From Streptomyces corynorhini (lineage in GTDB: Bacteria; Actinomycetota; Actinomycetes; Streptomycetales; Streptomycetaceae), in the NCBI RefSeq assembly GCF_003346515.1, contig NZ_QQNA01000044.1, positions 1 through 37,233 on the forward strand: DNA of 37,233 bases. The letters run 5' to 3'. The notes below the pieces were generated by a model, which had not been told where the DNA came from, searched no databases, and worked only from the letters and a program-made list of their open reading frames with translations. The position numbers were made by a program, and so were the translations under genes. Below are positions 17,280 to 24,594 of this stretch, piece by piece (positions within the stretch are counted from its first letter, which is position 1; every line of letters starts with the position of its first letter).

Positions 17280-18308
17280 ATGAACCAGCCGCACCAGCCC
17301 AGCCGCCGCATCCTCCTCAAGTCGGCCGCCGCGACCACCGCGGCGCTCGCCGTCGGCACGGCCGCCGCACCGGCCCTCGCCGCACCGGGCGACACGGCGA
17401 CCGCGGCCGCCGCACCCGGCGGATTCCCCGACTACCGTTACGTCAAAACCCTCCTGAAGCCCAGTCAGCTCACGTACAACCCCACCGGCGAGATCATCTT
17501 CCCGTGCATCCGGGGAACCGCCGGGCGGCTGTCGGCGCCGCTGGGCCGCTACTACCTCTACTACGCGCCGCACGACGCGCCCGGCGGGATCTGCCTCGCC
17601 TACGGGGACCACATCGAGGGGCCCTTCACCGAGTACCCGCGCAATCCGCTCGTCGCCAACGTCTGGCAGCCGCACTACTCCGTCAGCCACGTCTCCTCCC
17701 CGCACGTCATGTGGAACGAGAGCGCCAAGGAGATGTGGCTCTACTTCCACGGCGAGAACACCACGACGCGGCTGGCCCGTTCCAAGGACGGCATCACCTT
17801 CACCTACGACAAGGTCGTCCTCTCCACGTCCATGCTGCCCGCGGGCACCACGGAGACCTCGTACGCCCGGGTCTTCCCGTACGAACTCCCCTCGAAGAAC
17901 GCCCACTTCGTGATGTTGTTCATGCTGAACAACACCACCAACCACCGCGACATCCACTGGGGCTGGTCGGCGGACGGCCGGAACTGGACCTTCGACCAGA
18001 AGGCACTGGTCAGCCACAACGACGTGTCCGCCGTCAACATCGGCGGTCCCCATCTGCTGACCCGGGGCGGCAGCGCCTTCGTCGTCTACAACAAGGACAA
18101 GACCAGCGGCGGCGACCTCATGATCACCGAGGTCGGGGCGGACTTCACACTCCGCCGCCATCTCGGCCGCTTCTACGAGTCCGCGGCCGGCGCCCCCGAC
18201 AACGGCCGCAGCGCCTCGCCCAGTTTCGGCACCGAGGGCGGCGTGCCGTACATGGTCTACGAGTCCGGCGAACGGCTCCAGGGCAGCATCTCGGTCGCCC
18301 GGGGCTGA
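17280..18308 (+). CDS. Tat-exported beta-propeller protein, glycoside-hydrolase-like
   Basis: The product is 342 residues. The N-terminus SRRILLKSAAATTAALAVG is a twin-arginine signal (RR at 9-10) with a likely cut after ALA near 35. The mature part has repeated propeller-type blades: GRYYLYYAPHDAPGGICLAYGD, EGPFTEYPRNPL, SSPHVMWNESAKEMWLYFHG, ARSKDGITFTYDK, HWGWSADGRNWTFDQ and GVPYMVYESG. This resembles five-bladed GH43/GH130-like folds, but I cannot assign a family or catalytic triad securely. It is the last gene of the lacI-type operon and is followed by a strong terminator. It probably acts outside the cell on a glycan or glycoside and feeds the permease encoded just before it. Confidence 0.8.
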   Translation: MNQPHQPSRRILLKSAAATTAALAVGTAAAPALAAPGDTATAAAAPGGFPDYRYVKTLLKPSQLTYNPTGEIIFPCIRGTAGRLSAPLGRYYLYYAPHDAPGGICLAYGDHIEGPFTEYPRNPLVANVWQPHYSVSHVSSPHVMWNESAKEMWLYFHGENTTTRLARSKDGITFTYDKVVLSTSMLPAGTTETSYARVFPYELPSKNAHFVMLFMLNNTTNHRDIHWGWSADGRNWTFDQKALVSHNDVSAVNIGGPHLLTRGGSAFVVYNKDKTSGGDLMITEVGADFTLRRHLGRFYESAAGAPDNGRSASPSFGTEGGVPYMVYESGERLQGSISVARG

Positions 18309-18331
18309 GCGCGGCGCGAACCGCGCCGGAG

Positions 18332-18369
18332 GCGGGCTGCCGTGGGGGAAGACCCCCACGGCAGCCCGC
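18332..18369 (+). terminator. Strong hairpin terminator of the lacI-type operon
   Basis: A perfect 17-bp stem (18332-18348 with 18353-18369) closes on the tetraloop AAGA, starting 24 bases after the propeller protein stop. There is no U-tract. It also faces the broken GH43 fragment on the other strand. Confidence 0.85.
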
Positions 18370-18378
18370 GGCCCGTGG

Positions 18379-18850
18379 TCACTCGAAGAACTTCAGCCCG
18401 GCACCGGTGTCGCTGGTGGCGCCGGGGACGTCGGCACGGGTGTAGGTGGTGCTCCCCCACCAGACGAACGTGCCGTTCCTCCACTGCCGGGCGGACCAGG
18501 AGTAGGGGCGTGCCCTTCGCGACCGCGTGGTAGACGAAGGGGGCGCGTGGGCCGGACGGCGGGCTGTTGTCGATGTCGCCGTCGACCAGGGCGAAGGAGT
18601 TGCTGCCGGGACCGTCGACCTCGGTGGTGGCGGTCCAGCCCTTCATCATGGTGCCGGAGTGGGAGCCGAACAGACAGCCGTTGGACTTGTACCAGTCCCC
18701 TACGTAGCTGGGGTCGCCGCCGGAACGCAGCCGCAGATCGGCGATGCAGTACTGGTCGCTCCAGGAGCCGTTGGCCGAATACACGATGTGCAGTTGGCCG
18801 TGCGGGTCCTCGACCGGGATCGGCGCCTCGTCGATGTACGGGTTGGCCAC
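18379..18850 (-). pseudogene. Broken GH43-like glycosidase C-terminal fragment
   Basis: From about 18850 downward, one frame reads ANPYIDEAPIPVEDPHGQLH, VYSANGSWSDQYCIADLRLR, DPSYVGDWYKSNGCLFGS and FVYHAVAKGTP. A neighbouring frame then continues YSWSARQWRNGTFVWWG up to GLKFFE and a stop at 18379-18381. The switch lies at a CCCC run near 18505-18510 and needs a one-base indel. The protein text resembles the second half of GH43 arabinofuranosidase-type propellers. The N-terminal half with the first catalytic residues is missing: upstream DNA continues in frame for some codons but loses family character. This looks like a decaying, 5'-truncated gene beside a live propeller gene. Confidence 0.7.
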
Positions 18851-18998
18851 CTGGCGCTCCCGGCTCTCCCGGGGCTGGGAGAGAGAAACGCCCGGAATCT
18901 CACCGAGGGAGCGGGCGGGCGTCCGAAGGTCAGCGCCATCAAAGCGAAGCCAGGACCTGCGCGCAAGGCAGTCCTCCGAACTGCCGGTGGGAAACAGG

Positions 18999-19670
18999 TC
19001 AGCGGGGACCGGGCGGCGTGCCGTCGGCCGGGAACGGCCGCTCCGCGCGTACGCGTTGCCGTATGCGCCGGTCCCGGTCGTGGGCGTGGTGGCCGAGCAT
19101 GGCGATACGGGCGCCCTCGGCGTCCTGGGCGCGGATCGCGGCGGTGACGGTCCGGTGGTCCGCGAAGGTGTCCGTGAAGGTGCCGGCGGCCTCGGGAGTG
19201 CGCCAGGGCGCGCTGGTCTTCACCTGGGCGTCCAGGGTGTGCAGGAAGGCGGCGACGGTTCGGTTGTGGGCGGCCTGGCGCACGGTGTCGTGCCAGGCGT
19301 TCAGGCTGCGCCGGATCTCGGCGGGGTCGTCCAGGGACTCGGCGTGGTCGAGGTGCGCGTCCAGCCGGGCGAGGTCGACGGGGCCCCGGCGGAGCGCCGC
19401 CGACGCCGCGGCGGTGGCGTCCAGCACGGCCTGGGTCTCGAAGAGTTCGAGCATCTCCTCGTCCGAGCGCAGGCGCAGGGCGAAGCCGCGCCGGGTGGGG
19501 ACCAGCAGTCCGTCCCGCTCCAACAGGGCCAGGGCCTCGCGCACCGGGGTGCGGGAGACCGCGAACTCCTCGCTGAGCGCGAGCGGTACGAGCGAGGCGT
19601 CCGGCGGGTAGTACCCGGAGGTCAGACGGTGCTTGAGTTCGTCGTGGACCGTGTCCCGTGTGCTCTTCAT
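18999..19670 (-). CDS. GntR-family (FadR-like) transcriptional regulator
   Basis: The product is 223 residues. An N-terminal winged helix (DTVHDELKHRLTSGYYPPDA, then LSEEFAVSRTPVREALALLE, RDGLLVPTRRGFALR) is followed by a helical FCD-type ligand domain with ELFETQAVLDATAAASAA, LNAWHDTVRQAAHN and a late AMLGHHAHDRDRR. The His and Asp positions are compatible with metal or organic acid binding. An ATG at 19676 overlaps the GAGG; the ATG at 19670 has GAGG at 6 bases and is preferred. It is the last gene of a minus-strand series (ThiM-like, monooxygenase, sulfurtransferase), 83 bases after the sulfurtransferase, and is probably its regulator. Confidence 0.88.
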   Translation of the reverse strand: MKSTRDTVHDELKHRLTSGYYPPDASLVPLALSEEFAVSRTPVREALALLERDGLLVPTRRGFALRLRSDEEMLELFETQAVLDATAAASAALRRGPVDLARLDAHLDHAESLDDPAEIRRSLNAWHDTVRQAAHNRTVAAFLHTLDAQVKTSAPWRTPEAAGTFTDTFADHRTVTAAIRAQDAEGARIAMLGHHAHDRDRRIRQRVRAERPFPADGTPPGPR

Positions 19671-19753
19671 CCGCATCCTCGTCGTCCGACCGGGGGCCGG
19701 GACCGATCATGCCCGATCCGGGAGCGGCGCGTCACGGCGGCGATCCGCACGGA

Positions 19754-20680
19754 TCAGCCGCCCGCTTCGTCGCCGGTCGTCAGCGGCAGGCCCGGGTGGG
19801 CCCGCCACTCGCTGAGCGAGCCGTCGTAGAGGACGACGTCGTCGATGCCGATCTCGTGCAGGGCGAGGGCCAGTCCGGCCGCGTTGATCGCACCACCGCA
19901 GTACAGGACCGTACCGGCGCCCCGGCGCAGCCCGTGTGCGGCTGCCAGGCGGGCGGTGTGCGCGGGGTCGAGGGTGTGGTGGGGGCCGAGCAGATCGGCG
20001 TACGGCAGGTTCGTGGTCCGGGGGATGTGTCCGGAGCGGGGACGGCCGGGGTCGCCTTGGTACTCGGTGCGGCGCAGGGCGCAGACGGCCGGGGTGGGGT
20101 CGTCGCCGTCGGCGATCCGGCGCATCCGGGCCAGACCGGTGAAGTGGTCGCGGGCCGGGGCCGCTTCGACGTCGCCCGGTACCGGGGGCTCCTCGCGCCC
20201 GTCGGTCACCGGCAGGCCGGACTCTTCCCACGCGCGGAGCCCGCCGTTGAGGACCCGTACGCGTGTGATGCCCGCCGACCGCAGCAGCCACCACACCCGC
20301 GCCGCCCACGCGCCGGTGAGGCGGTCGTAGACGACCACGGTGGAGTCCCGGCGGATGCCCAGTTCGCGGGCGTGGGCGGCGATGCGTCCGGCGGTCGGGC
20401 GGGTGAAGGGGAAGGGCGCGAGGGGGTCGGAGAAGCGGGCCGTGAGATCGGCGAAGCGGGCGCCCGGGATGCGGCGTTCGGTGTGCAGGGCGAGGCCGTC
20501 GGCGTAGTCGGTGGTCCCGTCAGGTCCGGTGCGCCGGTCCACACTGGCGTCGAGAAGCACGACGTCGTCCAGGTGGCGGTGGAGCCAGGCCGCGTCGACG
20601 AGGGCGGAGGCGGCGGGGCCGGAGGGCGCGGGTCCGGGGGTGGCAGGTCCGGAGGCGTCGGAGGCGTCGGAGGCGGTCAC
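19754..20680 (-). CDS. Rhodanese-type sulfurtransferase (two-domain)
   Basis: The product is 308 residues from GTG 20680 (GGGAGG upstream). The start overlaps the preceding gene stop by GTGA. The N-terminal inactive rhodanese domain has RRIPGARFADLTARFSDPLA, with DSTVVVYDRLTGAWAARVWW. The C-terminal domain has RPRSGHIPRTTNLPYADLLG and the catalytic loop VLYCGGAINAAGLALAL, with the persulfide Cys in CGGAINA. Typical loops are CRKGVTA (thiosulfate) or CGSGVTA (mercaptopyruvate), so this loop is atypical and lacks the usual charged residue. An Ala/Pro/Ser-rich N-terminal extension precedes the fold. It probably moves sulfane sulfur released in the same operon. The sulfur donor is unknown. Confidence 0.88.
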   Translation of the reverse strand: MTASDASDASGPATPGPAPSGPAASALVDAAWLHRHLDDVVLLDASVDRRTGPDGTTDYADGLALHTERRIPGARFADLTARFSDPLAPFPFTRPTAGRIAAHARELGIRRDSTVVVYDRLTGAWAARVWWLLRSAGITRVRVLNGGLRAWEESGLPVTDGREEPPVPGDVEAAPARDHFTGLARMRRIADGDDPTPAVCALRRTEYQGDPGRPRSGHIPRTTNLPYADLLGPHHTLDPAHTARLAAAHGLRRGAGTVLYCGGAINAAGLALALHEIGIDDVVLYDGSLSEWRAHPGLPLTTGDEAGG

Positions 20681-22056
20681 GGGCGGCCTCCCTCGGCGGA
20701 GCGGGCGCGGCGGCGCCACTCGTCCCGGCCGGGCCGGGCGAGCCCGAGGTTGTCGCGCAGGGTGCCGCCGGTGTGGGCCGTGCGTACCAGGCCGCGGCGG
20801 CGCAGTTCGGGTACGACCTGCTCGGCGAACTCCTCGAAGGCGGCGGGGACATGGGTGGCCTGGATCATGAAGCCGTCGGCCGCGCCCGCGTCGAGCCACT
20901 GTTCCATGGTGTCGGCGATGTCCGAGGCCGAGCCGATCATGTCGCCCTCGGTACGGGCGCCGTACCAGCGGCCGATCTCGCGCACGCTGAGCTTCTCCCG
21001 CTCCGCGAACTCGACCACCTCGCGGTAGTGGCCCTCGACTCCGACCTCCGCCAGGGAGGGCAGGGGGCCGTCGAGGTCGTAGCGGGTGAGGTCGACGTTG
21101 ACGTGGTAGGCGAGCCGCGACAACCCCGCCTCCGGGTGGACGAGTCCGGTGAACTCGGCGTGCTTGGCGAGCGCGTCCTTCAGGTCGGTGCCCACGACGG
21201 TCGTCGCGGCCGGGAGGACCTTGAGCTGCTCGGGGTCCCTGCCGTGGGCGGCGGCGCGGGCCTTGACGTCGGCGTAGAAGGCGACGGCCGACTCCAGCGA
21301 CTCGTGGCTGCAGAAGACGACGTCCGCCCAGCGGGCCGCGAAGTCCCGCCCGGCCGGGGAGGCGCCGGCCTGGATGATCACCGGGTAGCCCTGCGGCGGC
21401 CGGGGCACGCTCAACGGGCCGCGCACAGCGAATCGTTCGCCCCGGTGGTCCACGGCGCGCACCCGGTCGGGGCGGCCGAAGACGCCGCTCTCCTTGTCCG
21501 CGACGATCGCGTCGTCGGCCCAGCTGTCCCAGAGCTGAGCGGTGACCTCCAGGAACTCCTCCGCTCTCGCGTAACGGGCCGCGCGTGCGGGGAGCTTGTC
21601 CTGGCCGAAGTTCTGCGCCTCCGCGTCCTGGAAGCTGGTGACCACGTTCCACCCGGCCCGGCCGCCGACGAGATGGTCCAGGGTGGCCATGGAGCGGGCG
21701 ACGTGGAAGGGCTCCTGGTAGCCGGTGGACACGGTGGCGGCGACACCGAGGTGCTCCGTGGCGGCGGCCATCAGGGTGATGACGGGGATCGGGTCCAGGC
21801 GCGGGGTGCCCGTACCCCAGGTGACGGCGGGATCGAAGGAGTCCTTGAGGCCGCGGGGCACGGCCAGCGAATCGGGGACGAACGCCAGGTCGAAGCCCGC
21901 GCCCTCCAGGACACGGGCGATACGGGTGTAGTGGGCGGCCGTGAGGAAGCCGTCGCCCGCGTCGGGGTGACGCCAGCCGACGGTTCCCTGGGGGCCCGCG
22001 TTGAGGAAGGCCGCCAAGTGCATGCGAGGAGTGGTGCGGGGATCGTCGGTGGTCAA
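20677..22056 (-). CDS. LLM-class flavin-dependent monooxygenase, NtaA/SnaA/DszA type
   Basis: The product is about 459 residues. It has the TIM-barrel luciferase-like features of the two-component FMNH2-dependent group: MHLAAFLNAGPQGTVGWRHP, GFDLAFVPDSLA, HLGVAATVSTGYQEPFHVAR, LDHLVGGRAGWNVVTSF, GHY and QATHVP later, and the C-terminal LVRTAHTGGTLRDNLGL typical of the family. Relatives oxidise nitrilotriacetate, dibenzothiophene sulfone, dimethyl sulfide or alkyl sulfones using reduced flavin from a partner reductase. The start is uncertain: TTG 22056 has GGGAG at 5 bases; ATG 22023 lacks a site; GTG 22080 is also in frame. It sits between a ThiM-like kinase and a sulfurtransferase, so C-S or thiazole-ring oxidation is a reasonable inference. 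Confidence 0.9.
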   Translation of the reverse strand: MTTDDPRTTPRMHLAAFLNAGPQGTVGWRHPDAGDGFLTAAHYTRIARVLEGAGFDLAFVPDSLAVPRGLKDSFDPAVTWGTGTPRLDPIPVITLMAAATEHLGVAATVSTGYQEPFHVARSMATLDHLVGGRAGWNVVTSFQDAEAQNFGQDKLPARAARYARAEEFLEVTAQLWDSWADDAIVADKESGVFGRPDRVRAVDHRGERFAVRGPLSVPRPPQGYPVIIQAGASPAGRDFAARWADVVFCSHESLESAVAFYADVKARAAAHGRDPEQLKVLPAATTVVGTDLKDALAKHAEFTGLVHPEAGLSRLAYHVNVDLTRYDLDGPLPSLAEVGVEGHYREVVEFAEREKLSVREIGRWYGARTEGDMIGSASDIADTMEQWLDAGAADGFMIQATHVPAAFEEFAEQVVPELRRRGLVRTAHTGGTLRDNLGLARPGRDEWRRRARSAEGGRP

Positions 22057-22090
22057 GGGGGCTCCCGGGAGGGGTGGCACGACGGGGTAC

Positions 22091-22870
22091 TCAGGCGGCG
22101 AGCAGCGACAGCTCGTCCAGCAGGGCGACGGCGAAGGAGCCGGTGCCGGTGGTGCGCGCGCCCGCGCGTTCGGCGGCGGCGGCATACGCGGCGTGCGCGA
22201 CCGCGGTGGCGGTCAGCGCGTCCGGCACGACGGCGAGCGCCCCGGCGATCAGCGCCCCGAGGGCGCACCCGGCGCCGGTCACCCGGGTCAGCCGGACATC
22301 GCCCCCGGGCACCGCCAGCGTGCGGGTGCCGTCGGTGACGTAGTCGGTGGGGCCGCTGACGGCGACGACCGCCCCGGTGCGCCGGGCCAGGTCCTCGACG
22401 GCGCCGACGGCGTCCTCGGAGGAGAGGGTGGTCTCCACGCCCTGGCCCGTGCTGTGGCCGCCCGCGAGGGCGGTCAGTTCGCTGGCGTTGCCCCGGATCA
22501 CGGTGGGCCGGTACGCCAGCAGGGAGGCGACGAACGCGTCGTACGCGACGGCTCCCGCCCCCACCGCCACCGGGTCCAGCACCCAGCGGGTGCCCGCCGC
22601 GTCGGCGGTTCGGGCGGCGGCGGTGACGGGTTCGGCCGGGTTGGCGATGAGCGCGGCGGCGTTGATCCACACGGCGCCGGCGGCGGCCGGGAAGACCGTG
22701 GGAAAGTCCGCCGCGGCGCCGATGGCGGGGCCCGCGCCGACAGCCAGCAGCACGTTGGCGCTGAGGTTGGCGGCGACGTAGTTGGTCAGGCCGTAGACGA
22801 ACGGGGAACCGGCGCGGATCGCCGCGATTCCCTCCGCGACCGTCGGGTGCGCGTAGGTGATCTCTTCCAT
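22091..22870 (-). CDS. thiM: Hydroxyethylthiazole kinase-like protein (ThiM family)
   Basis: The product is 259 residues. ThiM family motifs: PFVYGLTNYVAANLSANVLL, WVLDPVAVGAG, TVIRGNASELTALAG and RVTGAGCALGALIAG (the anion-hole and catalytic Cys region). Authentic ThiM phosphorylates 4-methyl-5-hydroxyethylthiazole in thiamine salvage. The usual VHCITN segment is VYGLTN here, so a normally conserved His-Cys pair is changed. No TPP riboswitch is visible upstream, and the downstream genes are a flavin monooxygenase (34-base gap) and a rhodanese rather than thiE or thiD. It may salvage thiazole released from thiamine or handle a related sulfur heterocycle. The ATG at 22870 (GGAGA at 9 bases) fits; an in-frame ATG near 22975 is less likely. 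Confidence 0.85.
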   Translation of the reverse strand: MEEITYAHPTVAEGIAAIRAGSPFVYGLTNYVAANLSANVLLAVGAGPAIGAAADFPTVFPAAAGAVWINAAALIANPAEPVTAAARTADAAGTRWVLDPVAVGAGAVAYDAFVASLLAYRPTVIRGNASELTALAGGHSTGQGVETTLSSEDAVGAVEDLARRTGAVVAVSGPTDYVTDGTRTLAVPGGDVRLTRVTGAGCALGALIAGALAVVPDALTATAVAHAAYAAAAERAGARTTGTGSFAVALLDELSLLAA

Positions 22871-22932
22871 GGTGGTACGTCTCCGAGGCGTAGGGAGGAT
22901 GGTGCGGCTCGTTGTCACGGCTCCGGCCGGTG

Positions 22933-22950
22933 TGTATGCAACTGTATGCA
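22933..22950. promoter_or_regulatory. Direct repeat TGTATGCA upstream of the thiM-like operon
   Basis: TGTATGCA occurs at 22933-22940 and again at 22943-22950, exactly one helical turn apart, in an AT-richer patch 63-80 bases before the ThiM-like start. The spacing suits a dimeric or tandem regulator, and the GntR protein of this operon is the natural candidate. The surrounding gene-free stretch 22871-23358 otherwise holds a GGGCC-type simple repeat near 23023-23040 and a promoter for the dioxygenase at 23292; I see no gene in it. Confidence 0.45.
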
Positions 22951-23291
22951 GCCGTCCGGCGATGCCCGCAAGGGCTGACGGCCGCATTTCACGAAGGCGC
23001 AACAACCGGCGGAGCGCGGTGCCGGGCCGGGCCGGGCCGGATACCGGATCGGACGGCCGGGGTCTCACCCGGCGTGACCGCGGGAGTGGCACGCGACGCG
23101 TCCGGGGGCGCGGAACCGGGTCGACGCCTCCGGGGCGCGGGCGGCCTCGTCGCGGCGGGCGCGGTCGTGTGCGTCGTCCCCGTACCGCCGCCCTTCCCGG
23201 TCACGCGGCGCGGATCCGTCCAGGGAGCCACCTCCTCCGGACGTGAGCGAGAGCCCGGGGCACGGCGGTCCGACCGCGACCGGTCCGCGTC

Positions 23292-23319
23292 TTGACACCA
23301 CGTCACTTTGCCCGATTCA
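23292..23319 (+). promoter_or_regulatory. Sigma-70-like promoter of the dioxygenase gene
   Basis: TTGACA (23292-23297) is a consensus -35. GATTCA (23314-23319) follows after 16 bases as a moderate -10. The predicted transcript start near 23326 leaves a short leader before the dioxygenase. Confidence 0.5.
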
Positions 23320-23358
23320 CAGCCGCCTGACAGGTGATCTCCCTACGGTGCCGTGTCC

Positions 23359-24120
23359 ATGACAGACAACAGCGAACCCCGTATCCGGCGCCGCACCGTA
23401 CTGCTCGGGAGCGGCGCCACGGCCGCCGCGCTCGCCGTCGGCGCCGTCGGCTCCCGGCAGCCGACGGCGGCGGAGGACGAGACCGACCGCACGGCGCCGG
23501 TCGCCGCGGCGGCCGTGTGCACGCTCACCAAGGAGCTGACGGAAGGCCCGTACTACCTCGACGGCGCGCTCGTGCGCGCCGACCTCACCGAGGGCAAGCC
23601 CGGCATCGCGCTCAAGCTGGCCCTCACCGTCGTGGACAACAGCACCTGCGCGCCGCTGAACCGGGCGCTCGTGGAGCTGTGGCACAGCGACGCGCTCGGC
23701 GAGTACTCCGGCTTCGTCGGCGCCAACGGGCACCAGGAGCCCGACAACGGCACCTTCCTGCGGGGCGGCGTGCTGACCGGCACCGACGGCGTCGCCACCA
23801 TCACGACGATCTATCCGGGCTGGTACCGGGGCCGGTGCGTACACATCCACGTCAAGGTGCACACCAACGTCACACTGACCTCCGACGGCTCCTTCCGCGG
23901 TGGGAGGGAGCTGCACACCGGCCAGCTGTTCGTGGACGAGGCGATCACCACGGCCGTCGCCCGCGTCTCGCCGTACTCGACCAACACCGTGGCGCGCACC
24001 ACGCTCGCGCAGGACGGGATCTACGGCAACGGAGGCACCGCCGCGGGGCTCATGACCGTCACCGGCTCCCCCTCCGCCGGGTACACCGGCAGCCTGGCCC
24101 TCGGCATCGCCCAGGGCTGA
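23359..24120 (+). CDS. Tat-exported intradiol ring-cleavage dioxygenase
   Basis: The product is 253 residues. RIRRRTVLLGSGATAAALAVG is a twin-arginine signal, so the enzyme acts outside the cytoplasm. Family features: TEGPYYLDGALVRADLTEG (residues 61-79), LVELWHSDALGEYSGF with ligand Tyr116, and IYPGWYRGRCVHIHVKV with Tyr156, His162 and His164, giving the four Fe(III) ligands (2 Tyr, 2 His). The enzyme opens catechol-type rings between the two hydroxyls with O2. Exported single-domain members of this family are known in Streptomyces and act on plant-derived catechols. ATG 23359 or GTG 23353 could be the start; both lack a good ribosome site. It is transcribed alone, ended by the hairpin at 24134, and divergent from the ThiM-like operon. 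Confidence 0.92.
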   Translation: MTDNSEPRIRRRTVLLGSGATAAALAVGAVGSRQPTAAEDETDRTAPVAAAAVCTLTKELTEGPYYLDGALVRADLTEGKPGIALKLALTVVDNSTCAPLNRALVELWHSDALGEYSGFVGANGHQEPDNGTFLRGGVLTGTDGVATITTIYPGWYRGRCVHIHVKVHTNVTLTSDGSFRGGRELHTGQLFVDEAITTAVARVSPYSTNTVARTTLAQDGIYGNGGTAAGLMTVTGSPSAGYTGSLALGIAQG

Positions 24121-24133
24121 CGACCCGCCGTCA

Positions 24134-24167
24134 GGGTGCCGGTGTCCCGTGCGGGACACCGGCACCC
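24134..24167 (+). terminator. Hairpin terminator after the dioxygenase
   Basis: A perfect 15-bp stem (24134-24148 with 24153-24167; GGGTGCCGGTGTCCC and its complement) closes on the loop GTGC, 13 bases past the stop codon. There is no U-tract. Confidence 0.85.
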
Positions 24168-24310
24168 GCGCGGCATGGACCGGCCCAGCCGCATCGGGCA
24201 GCCGGCCCCCGCCACGGCGAACCCGACTATCCGCCGCGGGCGGCCACCGCCGATCTCGCCGCCTTCCAGCAGCTCCACGACCGACAGGTGAGACCGTACG
24301 CCCGGCTTTC

Positions 24311-24339
24311 TTGACGTCGTCACTGAGTGCACCGAGACT
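24311..24339 (+). promoter_or_regulatory. Promoter for the leader peptide-GST transcript
   Basis: TTGACG (24311-24316) and GAGACT (24334-24339) are separated by 17 bases, a fair vegetative promoter. Transcription from about 24346 would give a roughly 65-base 5' end before the leader peptide at 24411. The stretch 24168-24310 shows nothing else. Confidence 0.5.
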
Positions 24340-24410
24340 GGTGTGCACGGTCACGGTTGTCAGCGCCCACGGCGTGGGTCCGCTTCTCGCGGGCCCCGGA
24401 GGTGAAACGG

Positions 24411-24482
24411 GTGGCAATGCCCAGGAACGACTTGACGAGGCGCCTGCATATCGATCTCTCCCGCGTCTCCAGCGCTTACTGA
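24411..24482 (+). CDS. Short leader peptide (HIDLxRxSS type) upstream of the GST gene
   Basis: A 23-residue ORF starts at GTG 24411, preceded by a near-perfect GGAGGTGA six bases away; an in-frame ATG lies at 24417. It ends LTRRLHIDLSRVSSAY and stop. The RR-HIDL-R-SSA pattern matches the short actinobacterial leader peptides found before sulfur-metabolism genes, which usually end in one or more Cys codons. Here the final residue is Tyr (TAC), a one-base change from TGC, so Cys sensing may be lost. Between it and the GST gene, CCGGTCC...GGACCGG (about 24492-24514) can form a hairpin. The role as an attenuator is inference from family resemblance. Confidence 0.6.
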   Translation: MAMPRNDLTRRLHIDLSRVSSAY

Positions 24483-24594
24483 TCCGCCTCCGGTCCGTGC
24501 GATCAGGACCGGTGCGTCAGAGCGCAGTCGCTCCGCATTCGGCCGCCGGCGCCCACAAGGCCGCGGTGGTCTCCTCGTTTCCCAAGGGAGAGTC

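Noticed and set aside
23023..23040. GCCGG tandem repeat as a possible regulatory array
   Set aside because: Short simple GC repeats arise readily in this composition; there is no associated dyad or spacing pattern.
22871..23110. Possible TPP riboswitch before the ThiM-like gene
   Set aside because: I looked on the minus strand for the conserved CTGAGA and ACCTGATCTGG-type blocks and found neither. The patch instead holds the TGTATGCA repeats.
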